Shown here in pieces: positions 52,807 to 62,273 of a stretch of 64,000 nucleotides of DNA (its first letter is position 1; each line of letters begins with the position of its first letter). This DNA comes from Klebsiella michiganensis (GTDB taxonomy: Bacteria > Pseudomonadota > Gammaproteobacteria > Enterobacterales > Enterobacteriaceae): NCBI GenBank assembly GCA_000963575.1, contig CP011077.1:2666001-2730000 (forward strand), written 5' to 3'. The notes beneath the pieces are model-generated. The model was not told where the DNA came from. It saw only the letters and a list, made by a program, of their open reading frames with translations, and ran no database searches. A program made the translations under genes and the position numbers.

Positions 52807-53910
52807 ATGACAAAAACACAACATGAGGCGGTAAAAACCCGCCACAAGGAGAGTTCTCTCATTTTCCCGGTACTGGCACTGGCGGTACTGGCAATGTGGG
52901 GGTCAAGCCAGTCCCTGCCGGTGGTTGTCGGCATCAATATTTTGGCGCTGGTCGCCATTCTCAGCAGTGCTTTTAGCGTTGTACGTCACGCGGACGTGCT
53001 GGCGCACCGTCTGGGTGAACCCTACGGCTCGCTGATCCTGAGCCTGTCGGTCGTTATTCTTGAAGTTAGTCTGATTTCCGCGCTGATGGCCACCGGGGAT
53101 GCCGCCCCGACGCTGATGCGCGACACGCTCTATTCCATCATTATGATTGTGACCGGCGGCCTTGTAGGCTTCTCCCTGTTGATGGGCGGTCGCAAATTTG
53201 CCACACAGTATATGAACCTGTTTGGCATTAAACAGTATCTGATCGCCCTCTTCCCGCTGGCGGTGATCGTGCTGGTGTTCCCGATGGCGCTGCCGGGCGG
53301 CAATTTCTCGCTGGGTCAGTCCCTCCTTGTCGCGCTGATTTCGGCCGCCATGTACGGCGTGTTCCTGCTTATTCAGACGAAAACGCACCAGAGTCTGTTT
53401 GTTTACGAGCATGAAGATGAAGGCGACAGCGATGACCCGCACCACGGCAAGCCGTCCGCACACAGCTCCACATGGCATACGGCCTGGCTTATCGTCCACC
53501 TGATTGCGGTTATCGCCGTCACCAAGATGAACGCCAACCCGCTGGAGCATCTTCTGGACGCGATGGATGCACCGGCCCAGTTCACCGGCTTCCTGGTTGC
53601 TCTGCTGATTCTGTCTCCGGAAGGTTTGGGCGCGCTAAAAGCGGTGCTGAGCAACCAGGTTCAGCGCGCAATGAACCTGTTCTTCGGTTCCGTGCTGGCC
53701 ACCATTTCCCTGACCGTACCGGCGGTAACGCTGATTGCCTGGTTCACCGGCAACGACCTGATTTTCGCCCTCGGCATGCCGCAAATGGTGGTGATGATGG
53801 CGGCGCTGGTGCTGTGTCAGATTTCGTTCTCAACGGGCCGCACCAACGTGCTGAACGGCACCGCACACCTGGCGCTGTTTGCGGCCTACCTGATGACAAT
53901 CTTTGCCTAA
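52807..53910 (+). CDS. chaA: Na+(K+,Ca2+)/H+ antiporter ChaA
   Basis: This 367-residue inner-membrane cation/H+ exchanger of the CaCA family supports salt and alkaline pH tolerance. Eleven helices are predicted, in two inverted halves, each with a conserved acidic alpha-repeat (LGEPYGSLILSLSVVILEVSLI near 85 and FLVALLILSPEGLGALKAVLSN near 265, core LSPEG). A cytoplasmic acidic/His loop (YEHEDEGDSDDPHHGKPSAHS) separates the halves and may sense ions. It is full length compared with E. coli. Confidence 0.96.
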   Translation: MTKTQHEAVKTRHKESSLIFPVLALAVLAMWGSSQSLPVVVGINILALVAILSSAFSVVRHADVLAHRLGEPYGSLILSLSVVILEVSLISALMATGDAAPTLMRDTLYSIIMIVTGGLVGFSLLMGGRKFATQYMNLFGIKQYLIALFPLAVIVLVFPMALPGGNFSLGQSLLVALISAAMYGVFLLIQTKTHQSLFVYEHEDEGDSDDPHHGKPSAHSSTWHTAWLIVHLIAVIAVTKMNANPLEHLLDAMDAPAQFTGFLVALLILSPEGLGALKAVLSNQVQRAMNLFFGSVLATISLTVPAVTLIAWFTGNDLIFALGMPQMVVMMAALVLCQISFSTGRTNVLNGTAHLALFAAYLMTIFA

Positions 53911-53919
53911 GTAAACAGC

Positions 53920-53941
53920 AGACTGCCCATAAGGGCAGTCT
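53920..53941 (+). terminator. chaA terminator hairpin
   Basis: Stem GACTGCCC / GGGCAGTC with loop ATAA, 10 nt after the chaA stop, followed by TCTAGTGTTT. The T run is interrupted, so it may be only moderately efficient. Confidence 0.75.
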
Positions 53942-53953
53942 CTAGTGTTTGCG

Positions 53954-53987
53954 CCCTCTCCCCGTGGGAGAGGGTCGGGGTGAGGGC
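53954..53987. repeat. Enterobacterial REP-like palindrome
   Basis: CCCTCTCCC-CGT-GGGAGAGGG followed by TCGGGGTGAGGGCA is a dispersed extragenic element seen many times in enteric genomes. It lies between the convergent chaA and kdsA genes, the usual location for such repeats. Confidence 0.75.
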
Positions 53988-54040
53988 ATCAGGCCACTAC
54001 AAACTCATTTCGCTGTCTCCCTCAAGAGAGGGGTCCAAAT

Positions 54041-54068
54041 ATAAAAAAACCCGCCGCGGCTGGTTTTG
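54041..54068 (-). terminator. kdsA operon terminator
   Basis: An imperfect stem (AAACC-AGCC / GGC-GGGTTT on the minus strand) is followed by TTTTTTTATA, about 15 nt past the kdsA stop. It ends the hemA-prfA-prmC-sirB2-sirB1-kdsA run. Confidence 0.75.
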
Positions 54069-54082
54069 TTTTTTTGCAGGAA

Positions 54083-54937
54083 TTAGTTACTGGTGTCCAG
54101 CGGCTCGAAGTTCTTCACCAGATCGTCAATGGCTTTAATCTGGGTCAGGAAAGCTTCCAGCTTCGCCAGCGGCAGCGCGGATGGGCCGTCGCAGCGCGCG
54201 TTGTCCGGATCCGGGTGCGCTTCAATGAACAGACCGGCGAGGCCAGTGGCCATCCCGGCACGAGCCAGTTCGGTCACCTGAGCGCGACGGCCGCTTGACG
54301 CCGCGCCAAACGGGTCACGGCATTGCAGAGCGTGGGTAACATCGAAAATCACCGGCGCGCCGTTAGAGACCTGCTTCATGACGCTAAAGCCCAGCATGTC
54401 GACAACCAGGTTGTCGTAGCCGAACTGCGTGCCGCGATCGCAAAGAATGATTTTGTCGTTACCGCCTTCGGCGAATTTATCCACGATGTTGCCCATTTGG
54501 CCCGGGCTAACGAACTGTGGTTTCTTCACGTTGATGACGGCACCGGTTTTGGCCATCGCTTCAACCAGGTCAGTCTGACGAGCCAGGAATGCCGGCAGCT
54601 GAATCACGTCAACCACGTCAGCCACAGGCTGAGCCTGGTGAGACTCATGCACGTCGGTGATGATTTTCACGCCGAAGGTCTGCTTCAGCTCCTGGAAAAT
54701 CTTCATGCCCTCTTCCAGGCCTGGGCCGCGGTAAGAGTGAATGGATGAACGGTTGGCTTTATCAAAAGAGGCTTTGAACACGTACGGAATACCCAGTTTT
54801 TGGGTCACGGTAACGTAGTGTTCGCAGATGCGCATCGCCAGGTCGCGGGATTCCAGCACGTTCATGCCGCCAAATAGCACAAATGGCAGGTCGTTTGCGA
54901 CCTTGATATCGCCAATGTTAACCACTTTTTGTTTCAT
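54083..54937 (-). CDS. kdsA: KDO-8-phosphate synthase
   Basis: This 284-residue TIM-barrel aldolase condenses phosphoenolpyruvate with arabinose-5-phosphate to KDO-8-phosphate, the first committed step to the KDO of LPS. Family segments: FVLFGGMNVLESRDLAM at the N-terminus, FKASFDKANRSS (PEP binding), DVHESHQ, and the conserved FDVTHALQCRDPFGAASSGRR. Full length. It is the last gene of the hemA operon on the minus strand, 24 nt after sirB1. Confidence 0.97.
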   Translation of the reverse strand: MKQKVVNIGDIKVANDLPFVLFGGMNVLESRDLAMRICEHYVTVTQKLGIPYVFKASFDKANRSSIHSYRGPGLEEGMKIFQELKQTFGVKIITDVHESHQAQPVADVVDVIQLPAFLARQTDLVEAMAKTGAVINVKKPQFVSPGQMGNIVDKFAEGGNDKIILCDRGTQFGYDNLVVDMLGFSVMKQVSNGAPVIFDVTHALQCRDPFGAASSGRRAQVTELARAGMATGLAGLFIEAHPDPDNARCDGPSALPLAKLEAFLTQIKAIDDLVKNFEPLDTSN

Positions 54938-54961
54938 ATGTTCGCCTTATCAGGTGTGAAC

Positions 54962-55771
54962 TTAATGCAGGGTAATCTGCTTGTGCGCAATCGAATTGAT
55001 TTGCGCCTTAATCATTTCGCTAATCGGATCTTCCGGGCACTGCTCAACAAAGTAGCTTAAGTCATTGAGCGCCACATGCTCGCAGTCCAGCTGCGCATAA
55101 ATCAGGCCGCGGTCGCGGATTTCGTAAGGATCTTCCGGATTAAACTGCAGCAGCACTTCGCTGGCGCGCAGCGCCATCTCCATCTGCCGCTCCTCCATCA
55201 GCGCGGACTTGAGCGTATCCAGCAGCTTGCGGATCACCTCCGCGTTGTCGGACTCGTCCAGATCCTCGTCGAACAGCTCGGCCGTTGGATTAATGTTGCC
55301 CTTGATCCACACTTCCAGCGTGTGCTCATCCAGCGTATCGCCGTTAAACGGATTGATAAGCCACATTTCGCCATCCATCCAGTCGGCACGCAGGATAAGC
55401 TGCGTCGGGAAGATAACCGGCATCAGCGGAATATCAAGCTGCTCAGCGACCCACAGCAATATCGCCCCGAGGGAAACTGCGCTCCCCTGGCGGCTTTTTA
55501 AAACATTGTCCAGCCACAGGGCGTCGGACAGGCGATAAACGCCCCCTGAATCCTTAAAGCCCCACTCCCCGTAAAAGAGTTCCAGCAGTTTTTCCAGCTG
55601 CAGGTCGGGATGCGCCCCCTGGCAAATCTCTTCTTTTGCCAGGCTGACCAGCTCGCCGAGCTGCGCTTTAACTTCTGCGGTCGGGAAATCATCCCGAATC
55701 AGCTGCGAGACCAGAATCATGCCCTCGCAGAGCGGTGCCTGATTAAATTCGAAATCGGCTAACGACTGCAT
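54962..55771 (-). CDS. sirB1: SirB1 family protein (transglutaminase-like, TPR)
   Basis: This 269-residue protein has an N-terminal transglutaminase-like fold region (SLAKEEICQGAHPDLQLEKLLELFYGEWGF, core AHPDLQLEKLLELFY; and SVAVSLGAILLWVAEQLDIPL-type helix) and a C-terminal TPR-like stretch (MALRASEVLLQFNPEDPYEIRDRGLIYAQL in parts). The same gene is ychA in E. coli. The molecular function is unknown. It lies 2 nt after sirB2 and before kdsA. Confidence 0.9.
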   Translation of the reverse strand: MQSLADFEFNQAPLCEGMILVSQLIRDDFPTAEVKAQLGELVSLAKEEICQGAHPDLQLEKLLELFYGEWGFKDSGGVYRLSDALWLDNVLKSRQGSAVSLGAILLWVAEQLDIPLMPVIFPTQLILRADWMDGEMWLINPFNGDTLDEHTLEVWIKGNINPTAELFDEDLDESDNAEVIRKLLDTLKSALMEERQMEMALRASEVLLQFNPEDPYEIRDRGLIYAQLDCEHVALNDLSYFVEQCPEDPISEMIKAQINSIAHKQITLH

Positions 55772-55773
55772 AC

Positions 55774-56163
55774 TTACCCCAATATCGGTATTTTAGTGGT
55801 GGCGAGTTTTATGATGATGTAGAGCACCACCAGCCCCAGCAGAAAAGCAAACCAACGAACCTGCTGGCTGCGCGGGCGTTTACCCAGCGCGATAAAACCT
55901 AAAGCGATGTAGATGATAACGCCAAACAGCTTTTCAGTCAGCCACGTTCCCTGCGGCGTAAAAGGATAGAAATGCGTAACCATGACCAGCGCAAAGCCGC
56001 TGATCAATAACAGCGTATCATTAACGTGCGGCACGATGCGCACCCAGCGCCTGCCGGACATCACAGACCCGCGATATTGCCACCAGTAGCGTAAAACAAA
56101 CAGGCTGATTGAAATAACGACGGTGAAAATATGCAGATATTTAAGTGAGAAATAAGTCGCCAA
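55774..56163 (-). CDS. sirB2: SirB2 family inner-membrane protein
   Basis: This 129-residue protein has four hydrophobic helices (about 5-25, 45-65, 75-95, 103-123) and the family start ATYFSLKYLHIFTVVISISLFVLRY, core KYLHIFTVV. It is ychQ in E. coli. Function unknown; the name comes from a Salmonella screen for invasion regulators. It is in an operon, 20 nt after prmC. Confidence 0.9.
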   Translation of the reverse strand: MATYFSLKYLHIFTVVISISLFVLRYWWQYRGSVMSGRRWVRIVPHVNDTLLLISGFALVMVTHFYPFTPQGTWLTEKLFGVIIYIALGFIALGKRPRSQQVRWFAFLLGLVVLYIIIKLATTKIPILG

Positions 56164-56183
56164 AATGTCTGTTCCTTAATGAG

Positions 56184-57014
56184 TCAAAGATAGCGTCCTG
56201 ACGTCAGGCGATCGTTATCGCCATAATCTTTGTAGGTTGCAACCTCAATAAAACCGGCATCCCGCAGCAAACGCTGTACGCTTTCGCCCTGCGTCCAGCC
56301 GTGTTCCAGCACCAGCCAACCGCCGGGTTCAAGAAAACGGCGTGAATCGTTAACCAACGTTTCTAAATCGGCCAGGCCATGATTCTCCGCCACCAGCGCG
56401 CTTTTCGGCTCAAAGCGGACGTCACCTTCGCTGAGGTGCGGGTCTGCTTCGTCGATATACGGTGGATTACTGACAATCAGCGTAAAACGCTCGGTATCGA
56501 GGGCGTTAAACCAGTGACTTTGCAGTACCCTGACGTTGGTTATGCCAAGGTTATCCGCATTCATTTTCGCCAGCGCCACCGCTTCAGGCACCACGTCCAG
56601 CGCGGTGACATCGCAGTCAGGGCGTTCGCTGGCCAACGCCAGAGCAATAGCGCCGGTCCCGGTGCCAAGATCTAAAATTGCGCACGGGGCATCCGGCAGC
56701 TTTGTTAACGCATGTTCGACCAGGCATTCGGTATCGGGGCGAGGAATCAGCGTCACCGGAGAAACGCGCAGCGGCAGCGACCAGAACTCGCGCACCCCAA
56801 CCAGGTGCGCTACCGGCTCGCCGCGCTCCCGCCTCGCCAGCAGAGCATCAAGTTCGGCTTGCTGGCCTGGCGTCAGCGTGGTTTCGCCAAACGCGAGGAT
56901 AAAAGTGCGGGATTTGCCGGTGACAAACCCAAGTAAAATCTCCGCATCCCGCTTTGGGCTTTCGCTTTGCGCCAGGCGTTGCACGGCCTGGCGAAGCCAT
57001 AGCTGAAACTCCAT
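56184..57014 (-). CDS. prmC: PrmC, release factor glutamine methyltransferase
   Basis: This 276-residue SAM-dependent enzyme methylates the Gln of the GGQ motif of RF1 and RF2. It has an N-terminal helical RF-binding domain (about 1-80), the SAM motif ILDLGTGTGAIALALA near 113-128 and the catalytic SNPPYI near 183, which holds the Gln amide. Its ATG overlaps the prfA stop by one base (TAATG), coupling it to its substrate gene. Confidence 0.96.
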   Translation of the reverse strand: MEFQLWLRQAVQRLAQSESPKRDAEILLGFVTGKSRTFILAFGETTLTPGQQAELDALLARRERGEPVAHLVGVREFWSLPLRVSPVTLIPRPDTECLVEHALTKLPDAPCAILDLGTGTGAIALALASERPDCDVTALDVVPEAVALAKMNADNLGITNVRVLQSHWFNALDTERFTLIVSNPPYIDEADPHLSEGDVRFEPKSALVAENHGLADLETLVNDSRRFLEPGGWLVLEHGWTQGESVQRLLRDAGFIEVATYKDYGDNDRLTSGRYL

Positions 57015-58096
57015 TAATCCTGCTCGGACAGCGCCGCGAGCTGATCGGCCTGGAACTCCTGCACAATCGGCTCAATCAGGGCATCGATTTTCCCTTCCAT
57101 CACTTCATCCAGACGATAAAGCGTCAGGTTAATGCGGTGATCGGTCACGCGCCCCTGCGGGAAGTTGTAGGTACGGTTGCGGTCAGAACGGTCGCCGGAG
57201 CCCAGCAGGTTGCGGCGGGTGGATGCCTCTTCCTGCTGGCGCTTTGCTACTTCGGCAGCGCGAATACGCGCCCCCAGCACGGAAAGCGCTTTGGCTTTGT
57301 TTTTATGCTGGGAGCGTTCGTCCTGGCACTCCACCACAATCCCGGTTGGCAAATGGGTAATACGGATTGCGGAGTCGGTGGTGTTGACGTGCTGGCCGCC
57401 GGCGCCTGAAGAACGGAAGGTATCGATGCGCAGATCCGCCGGGTTAATGTCCGGCAGTTCTGCTTCCGGGATTTCCGGCATCACCGCCACGGTACAGGCG
57501 GAGGTATGAATACGCCCCTGAGATTCCGTGGCCGGGACGCGCTGTACGCGGTGGCCGCCAGATTCAAACTTCAGGCGGCCATAGACGCCGTCACCGCTGA
57601 TTTTAGCGATCACTTCTTTGAAACCGCCGTGCTCGCCTTCGTTCGCGCTGATAATCTCAACGCGCCAGCGGCGGGATTCGGCATAGCGGCTGTACATGCG
57701 GAACAGATCGCCGGCAAACAGCGCGGCTTCGTCCCCGCCCGTACCGGCGCGAACTTCGACAAACGCATTGCGCTCATCGTCGGGATCTTTTGGCAACAGC
57801 AGCACCTGGAGCTGCTGCTCCAGCTCTTCGCCACTGGTTTTAGCTTCGGCCAGCTCTTCCTGCGCCATTTCGCGCATTTCCGGGTCGCTGAGCATGCTTT
57901 CTGCGGTTTCAATGTCTTCCTGTACCTGGCGCCATTGCAGGAAACAGCGCGATACATCGCTTAACTGGGCATATTCACGAGACAGGGCGCGAAAGCGGTC
58001 CTGATCGGCAATGGTCGAGGCATCGCCAAGCAGGGCCTGAACTTCTTCATGGCGCTCCTGCAAGGCTTCCAGTTTGGCAACAATAGAAGGCTTCAT
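57014..58096 (-). CDS. prfA: Peptide chain release factor 1
   Basis: This 360-residue factor ends translation at UAA and UAG. Codon recognition uses the PxT motif region (RVPATESQGRIHTSACTVAV, with PAT) and peptide release uses SSGAGGQHVN with the methylated Gln. Full length. It lies 36 nt after hemA. Confidence 0.98.
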   Translation of the reverse strand: MKPSIVAKLEALQERHEEVQALLGDASTIADQDRFRALSREYAQLSDVSRCFLQWRQVQEDIETAESMLSDPEMREMAQEELAEAKTSGEELEQQLQVLLLPKDPDDERNAFVEVRAGTGGDEAALFAGDLFRMYSRYAESRRWRVEIISANEGEHGGFKEVIAKISGDGVYGRLKFESGGHRVQRVPATESQGRIHTSACTVAVMPEIPEAELPDINPADLRIDTFRSSGAGGQHVNTTDSAIRITHLPTGIVVECQDERSQHKNKAKALSVLGARIRAAEVAKRQQEEASTRRNLLGSGDRSDRNRTYNFPQGRVTDHRINLTLYRLDEVMEGKIDALIEPIVQEFQADQLAALSEQD

Positions 58097-58132
58097 GGGC
58101 GGTGGTTCACCTTGTAATAAGAGTTGTGTGTG

Positions 58133-59389
58133 CTAATCCAGCCCGAGGCTGTTACGCAGGATTTGCAGGCGTTCGTCGTCCCCGTCACGGGCAGCCTGCG
58201 TGAGCGATTTGGTTGGGGCATGGATCAGGCGATTGGTCAATTTCCAGGCCAGATCCTGCAGTACGGATTCCGCGTCGCCGCCCTGTTGCAGGGCAGCCAG
58301 CGCTTTGGCAGCCAGGTCATCTCTCACCTGCTCTGCCTGACTACGGTATTCGCGAATGGTCTCAGAGGCGCTTTGCGCGCGCAGCCAGGCCATAAATTCG
58401 CTGCACTCTTGCGCCACGATAGTTTCAGCCTCAACAGCCGCCGCTTTGCGCTGCGCGAGGTTGCTCTGAATAATGGCCTGCAGATCGTCCACGCTGTAAA
58501 GATAAGCGTTCGCCAGTTTACCGACTTCCGGCTCGACATCACGCGGCACGGCAATATCCACCAGCAGCATCGGTTGGTTACGGCGGGCCTTGAGTGCGCG
58601 TTCCATCATGCCTTTGCCGATGATAGGCAAGGGACTGGCGGTAGAGCTGATGATGATATCGGCATCCGCCAGACGCTCGTCAATCTCGCTCAGGCCGATC
58701 ACTTCCGCACCGACCTCATCGGCCAGCACCTGGGCGCGTTCCCGGGTACGGTTGGCGATAATCATTTTCTCAACTTTATGCTCGCGCAAATGGCGGGCAA
58801 CCAGTTCGATGGTCTCCCCGGCGCCGACCAGCAGGACGGTAACCGAGGAAAGAGATTCAAAAATTTGCCGCGCGAGGGTGCAGGCTGCAAATGCGACGGA
58901 AACGGCACTGGCGCCGATGTCGGTTTCGGTGCGCACGCGCTTGGCAACGGAGAAGGACTTCTGGAACATGCGTTCCAGTTCGCTGGAAAGTGAATGTCCT
59001 TTTTGGGAATCGGCAAAGGCTTTTTTCACCTGCCCGAGGATCTGCGGTTCGCCCAGCACCAGTGAATCCAGGCCGCTGGCCACGCGCATCAGATGGCTGA
59101 CGGCGTCGTTATCATGGTGCCAGTAAAGGCTTTTACGCACTTCCTCTTCATTGAGGTTGTGGTATTCGCACAGCCAGCGCACCAGCCTCTCGTGCAGGTT
59201 TTCCTGTTGCTCAACGCTCAGATACAACTCAGTTCTGTTACAGGTCGACAGCACCACCCCGCCCTGAACCATAGGCTGTTCCAGCAAGCTACCCAACGCC
59301 TGGTCGAGCGTGTCTGGCGAAAACGTTACGCGTTCTCGCAGCGATACCGGAGCGGTTTTATGGTTAATTCCTAACGCTAACAGGGTCAT
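58133..59389 (-). CDS. hemA: Glutamyl-tRNA reductase
   Basis: This 418-residue enzyme uses NADPH to reduce glutamyl-tRNA to glutamate-1-semialdehyde, the first step of tetrapyrrole synthesis in the C5 pathway. N-terminal catalytic domain: MTLLALGINHKTAPVSLRERV, active-site Cys in VVLSTCNRTELYL (C50 region). The NADPH domain has LLVGAGETIELVARHL, and a C-terminal dimerisation helix follows. I start at 59389 by homology; the frame continues to 59548 but without support. The N-terminal hydrophobic/Lys region acts in haem-dependent turnover in enterics. It heads the operon. Confidence 0.97.
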   Translation of the reverse strand: MTLLALGINHKTAPVSLRERVTFSPDTLDQALGSLLEQPMVQGGVVLSTCNRTELYLSVEQQENLHERLVRWLCEYHNLNEEEVRKSLYWHHDNDAVSHLMRVASGLDSLVLGEPQILGQVKKAFADSQKGHSLSSELERMFQKSFSVAKRVRTETDIGASAVSVAFAACTLARQIFESLSSVTVLLVGAGETIELVARHLREHKVEKMIIANRTRERAQVLADEVGAEVIGLSEIDERLADADIIISSTASPLPIIGKGMMERALKARRNQPMLLVDIAVPRDVEPEVGKLANAYLYSVDDLQAIIQSNLAQRKAAAVEAETIVAQECSEFMAWLRAQSASETIREYRSQAEQVRDDLAAKALAALQQGGDAESVLQDLAWKLTNRLIHAPTKSLTQAARDGDDERLQILRNSLGLD

Positions 59390-59591
59390 GGAGCGGTCTG
59401 AGTAATACCGATGTTGATAAGGATTTCTGGTCGCATCATACAGGATGAGCCGAATCAATAAAAGAGAGCTTCCCCTTGTGGAGTAAGTGGATGTTTTATG
59501 ATTTAAGACAACATGACCGTAGACGCCCTGCCGCCTGCCCGTTAGCATGAAGGGTTGACCACAAAAATGAATTTAAGGATTTGCTGCCGCT

Positions 59592-60215
59592 ATGTTGATG
59601 CCAAAAGCCCGTCTGATGCGCCTTCTGCCCCTTGCCAGCCTCGTACTGGCCGCCTGTTCAGTCAACCAACCGAGCGGCCCGGGCAAGAGCCCTGACTCGC
59701 CGCAATGGTTAGAACACCAGCAACAAGTACAAAAAATCACCCAATATCAAACGCGTGGCGCTTTTGCTTATCTCTCCGATAGCCAAAAGGTATATGCCCG
59801 TTTTAACTGGCAGCAAACCGCGCCGGACCGCTACCGTCTGCTGCTAACAAACCCGCTCGGCAGCACCGAACTTGAACTTAACGCTCAGCCGGATCGGGTT
59901 CAGTTAACCGACCGTGATGGCAAGCGCTACATTGCCAAAGATGCGGAAGAGATGATCGGCAAACTGACCGGGATGCCTATTCCGCTGAACAGCCTGCGCC
60001 AGTGGATGTTAGGCCTGCCGGGCGATTCAACAGATTACAAGCTGGACGACCAGTACCGCCTGCGTGAAGTGAATTACACCCAGGGCGGAAAAACCTGGAA
60101 AGTGGTCTACAGCGATTACGACAGCAAAACCCAGCCCTCCCTGCCTTCCAATATGGAACTGCGCGAAGGCGACCAGCGCATCAAGCTGAAAATGGACAGC
60201 TGGACGGTGAAATAA
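59592..60215 (+). CDS. lolB: Outer-membrane lipoprotein receptor LolB
   Basis: This 207-residue lipoprotein receives lipoproteins from LolA and inserts them in the outer membrane. A lipoprotein signal peptide ends in LVLAAC (acylated Cys at 22), with Ser at +2, so it is sorted outward. The beta-barrel-like fold includes YQTRGAFAYLSDSQKVYARFNWQQ (core TRGAFAYLSD). It is divergent from hemA, and its stop overlaps the ispE ATG (TAATG). Confidence 0.96.
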   Translation: MLMPKARLMRLLPLASLVLAACSVNQPSGPGKSPDSPQWLEHQQQVQKITQYQTRGAFAYLSDSQKVYARFNWQQTAPDRYRLLLTNPLGSTELELNAQPDRVQLTDRDGKRYIAKDAEEMIGKLTGMPIPLNSLRQWMLGLPGDSTDYKLDDQYRLREVNYTQGGKTWKVVYSDYDSKTQPSLPSNMELREGDQRIKLKMDSWTVK

Positions 60216-61084
60216 TGATCTCTCGCTGGCCTTCTCCTGCAAAACTAAATCTGTTTTTGTACATCACCGGTCGCCGGGCCGACGGTTACCACAACCTGCA
60301 GACGCTGTTTCAGTTTCTCGATTATGGCGATACGCTCACCATTTCACCGCGCCAGGACGGCGTGATTCAACTGGTGACACCCATTGACGGCGTGCCGGAT
60401 GATGAAAACCTGATTATCCGCGCTGCCCGGATGCTGGGTGAGTACGCGGCAGAGAAAGGAACTCTGCCCGCCGGCGCGGGAGCGGATCTCGGCGTCGAGA
60501 AGCGGCTCCCAATGGGCGGTGGACTGGGCGGTGGCTCCTCCAACGCGGCAACGGTGCTGGTTGCGCTGAATCATCTCTGGAATACGCGCTGCAGCGAAGA
60601 CGAACTGGCTGCGCTGGGTATTCGTCTTGGGGCCGACGTGCCGGTGTTTGTCAGGGGGCACGCAGCCTTTGCTGAAGGCGTCGGCGAAATCCTGACGCCG
60701 GTTGAACCTGAAGAAAAATGGTACCTGGTTGCCCATCCGGGCGTCAGTATTCCGACGCCGATCATTTTTGGCGATCCCGACCTCCCGCGCGAAACCCCGG
60801 TCAGGTCAATTACGACGTTGCTAAAATGTGAATTTGGCAACGATTGTGAGGTTATCGCAAGAAAACGTTTTCGCGAGGTTGATGCCGCGCTTTCCTGGCT
60901 GTTAGAATACGCGCCGTCGCGCCTGACCGGCACCGGCGCTTGTGTGTTTGCTGAATTCAACACCGAGCACGCCGCCCGGCAGGTGCTTGAGCAAGCCCCG
61001 GAATGGCTGCATGGGTTTGTTGCGCGAGGCGTTAATAGATCTCCGCTGCATCAGGCCATATCCGGGCAAGCTGGGCATTGGTGA
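60215..61084 (+). CDS. ispE: 4-diphosphocytidyl-2-C-methyl-D-erythritol kinase
   Basis: This 289-residue GHMP kinase of the MEP isoprenoid pathway phosphorylates CDP-ME at the 2-hydroxyl. Motifs: WPSPAKLNLFLYITGRRADGYHNL at the start, the ATP loop KRLPMGGGLGGGSSNAA near 91-105 (core PMGGGLGGGSSNAA) and the C-terminal LTGTGACVFAEF. It is coupled to lolB by a 1-nt overlap and followed by prs after 125 nt. Confidence 0.96.
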   Translation: MISRWPSPAKLNLFLYITGRRADGYHNLQTLFQFLDYGDTLTISPRQDGVIQLVTPIDGVPDDENLIIRAARMLGEYAAEKGTLPAGAGADLGVEKRLPMGGGLGGGSSNAATVLVALNHLWNTRCSEDELAALGIRLGADVPVFVRGHAAFAEGVGEILTPVEPEEKWYLVAHPGVSIPTPIIFGDPDLPRETPVRSITTLLKCEFGNDCEVIARKRFREVDAALSWLLEYAPSRLTGTGACVFAEFNTEHAARQVLEQAPEWLHGFVARGVNRSPLHQAISGQAGHW

Positions 61085-61209
61085 CAACGTCACCTCGTTT
61101 CAGACGTTGCATCGTGCTCTTTAATACACCGCCTGGATGGGGGCTACCCCGCCCGCACATAATGCGGTAGCAACCATCCGCCACTGGACGCATGCCTGAG
61201 GTTCTTCTC

Positions 61210-62157
61210 GTGCCTGATATGAAGCTTTTTGCTGGTAACGCCACCCCGGAACTAGCACAACGTATTGCCAACCGCCTGTACACCTCCCTTGGTGACGCCG
61301 CCGTCGGTCGCTTTAGCGACGGTGAAGTAAGCGTACAAATCAACGAAAATGTACGCGGTGGTGATATTTTCATCATCCAGTCCACCTGTGCCCCAACGAA
61401 CGACAACCTGATGGAACTGGTTGTTATGGTTGATGCCCTGCGCCGCGCTTCTGCAGGCCGTATCACCGCTGTTATCCCTTACTTTGGTTACGCTCGTCAG
61501 GACCGCCGCGTGCGCTCCGCTCGTGTGCCAATCACTGCGAAAGTCGTTGCTGACTTCCTCTCAAGCGTAGGGGTTGACCGTGTTCTCACCGTGGACCTGC
61601 ACGCTGAACAAATCCAGGGCTTCTTTGACGTCCCGGTAGACAACGTCTTCGGTAGCCCAATTCTGCTGGAAGATATGCTGCAAATCGGCCTGGAAAACCC
61701 AATCGTGGTTTCCCCGGACATCGGCGGCGTGGTTCGTGCCCGTGCTATCGCTAAGCTGCTGAACGACACCGATATGGCTATCATCGATAAGCGCCGCCCG
61801 CGCGCTAACGTTTCCCAGGTTATGCATATCATCGGTGACGTGTCCGGCCGTGATTGCGTCCTGGTTGACGACATGATCGATACCGGCGGTACCCTGTGTA
61901 AAGCAGCGGAAGCGCTGAAAGAACGCGGCGCAAAACGCGTATTCGCCTATGCAACTCACCCAATCTTCTCCGGTAACGCGGTACACAACCTGCGCAACTC
62001 GGTGATCGACGAAGTGATTGTGTGCGATACCATCCCGCTGTCTGACGAAATCAAAGCCCTGCCAAACGTCCGTACCCTGACCCTGTCCGGTATGCTGGCA
62101 GAAGCAATTCGCCGTATCAGTAACGAAGAATCTATCTCTGCGATGTTCGAGCACTGA
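61210..62157 (+). CDS. prs: Ribose-phosphate pyrophosphokinase (PRPP synthase)
   Basis: This 315-residue enzyme makes PRPP from ribose-5-phosphate and ATP for purine, pyrimidine, His, Trp and NAD synthesis. It has the flexible loop YFGYARQDRRVRSARVPIT (ATP), DLHAEQIQGFF and the PRPP-binding VLVDDMIDTGGTLCKAA. The start is GTG at 61210 with GAGG upstream, as in E. coli; an ATG six codons earlier (61192) is in frame but overlaps the ribosome-binding site. It is nearly identical to E. coli Prs. Confidence 0.97.
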   Translation: MPDMKLFAGNATPELAQRIANRLYTSLGDAAVGRFSDGEVSVQINENVRGGDIFIIQSTCAPTNDNLMELVVMVDALRRASAGRITAVIPYFGYARQDRRVRSARVPITAKVVADFLSSVGVDRVLTVDLHAEQIQGFFDVPVDNVFGSPILLEDMLQIGLENPIVVSPDIGGVVRARAIAKLLNDTDMAIIDKRRPRANVSQVMHIIGDVSGRDCVLVDDMIDTGGTLCKAAEALKERGAKRVFAYATHPIFSGNAVHNLRNSVIDEVIVCDTIPLSDEIKALPNVRTLTLSGMLAEAIRRISNEESISAMFEH

Positions 62158-62172
62158 TAGACGTTGCTTTTA

Positions 62173-62195
62173 AAACCCGCTGCGGCGGGTTTTTT
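62173..62195 (+). terminator. prs terminator
   Basis: Stem AAACCCGC / GCGGGTTT with loop TGCG and a following T run, 15 nt after the prs stop. Confidence 0.92.
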
Positions 62196-62273
62196 CGTTT
62201 TTGAACGACTCTTTTTCAATGCCTCCTTCACCTGCCTGAACGACAGATGATGCGCTCACGGATGGAATCACAA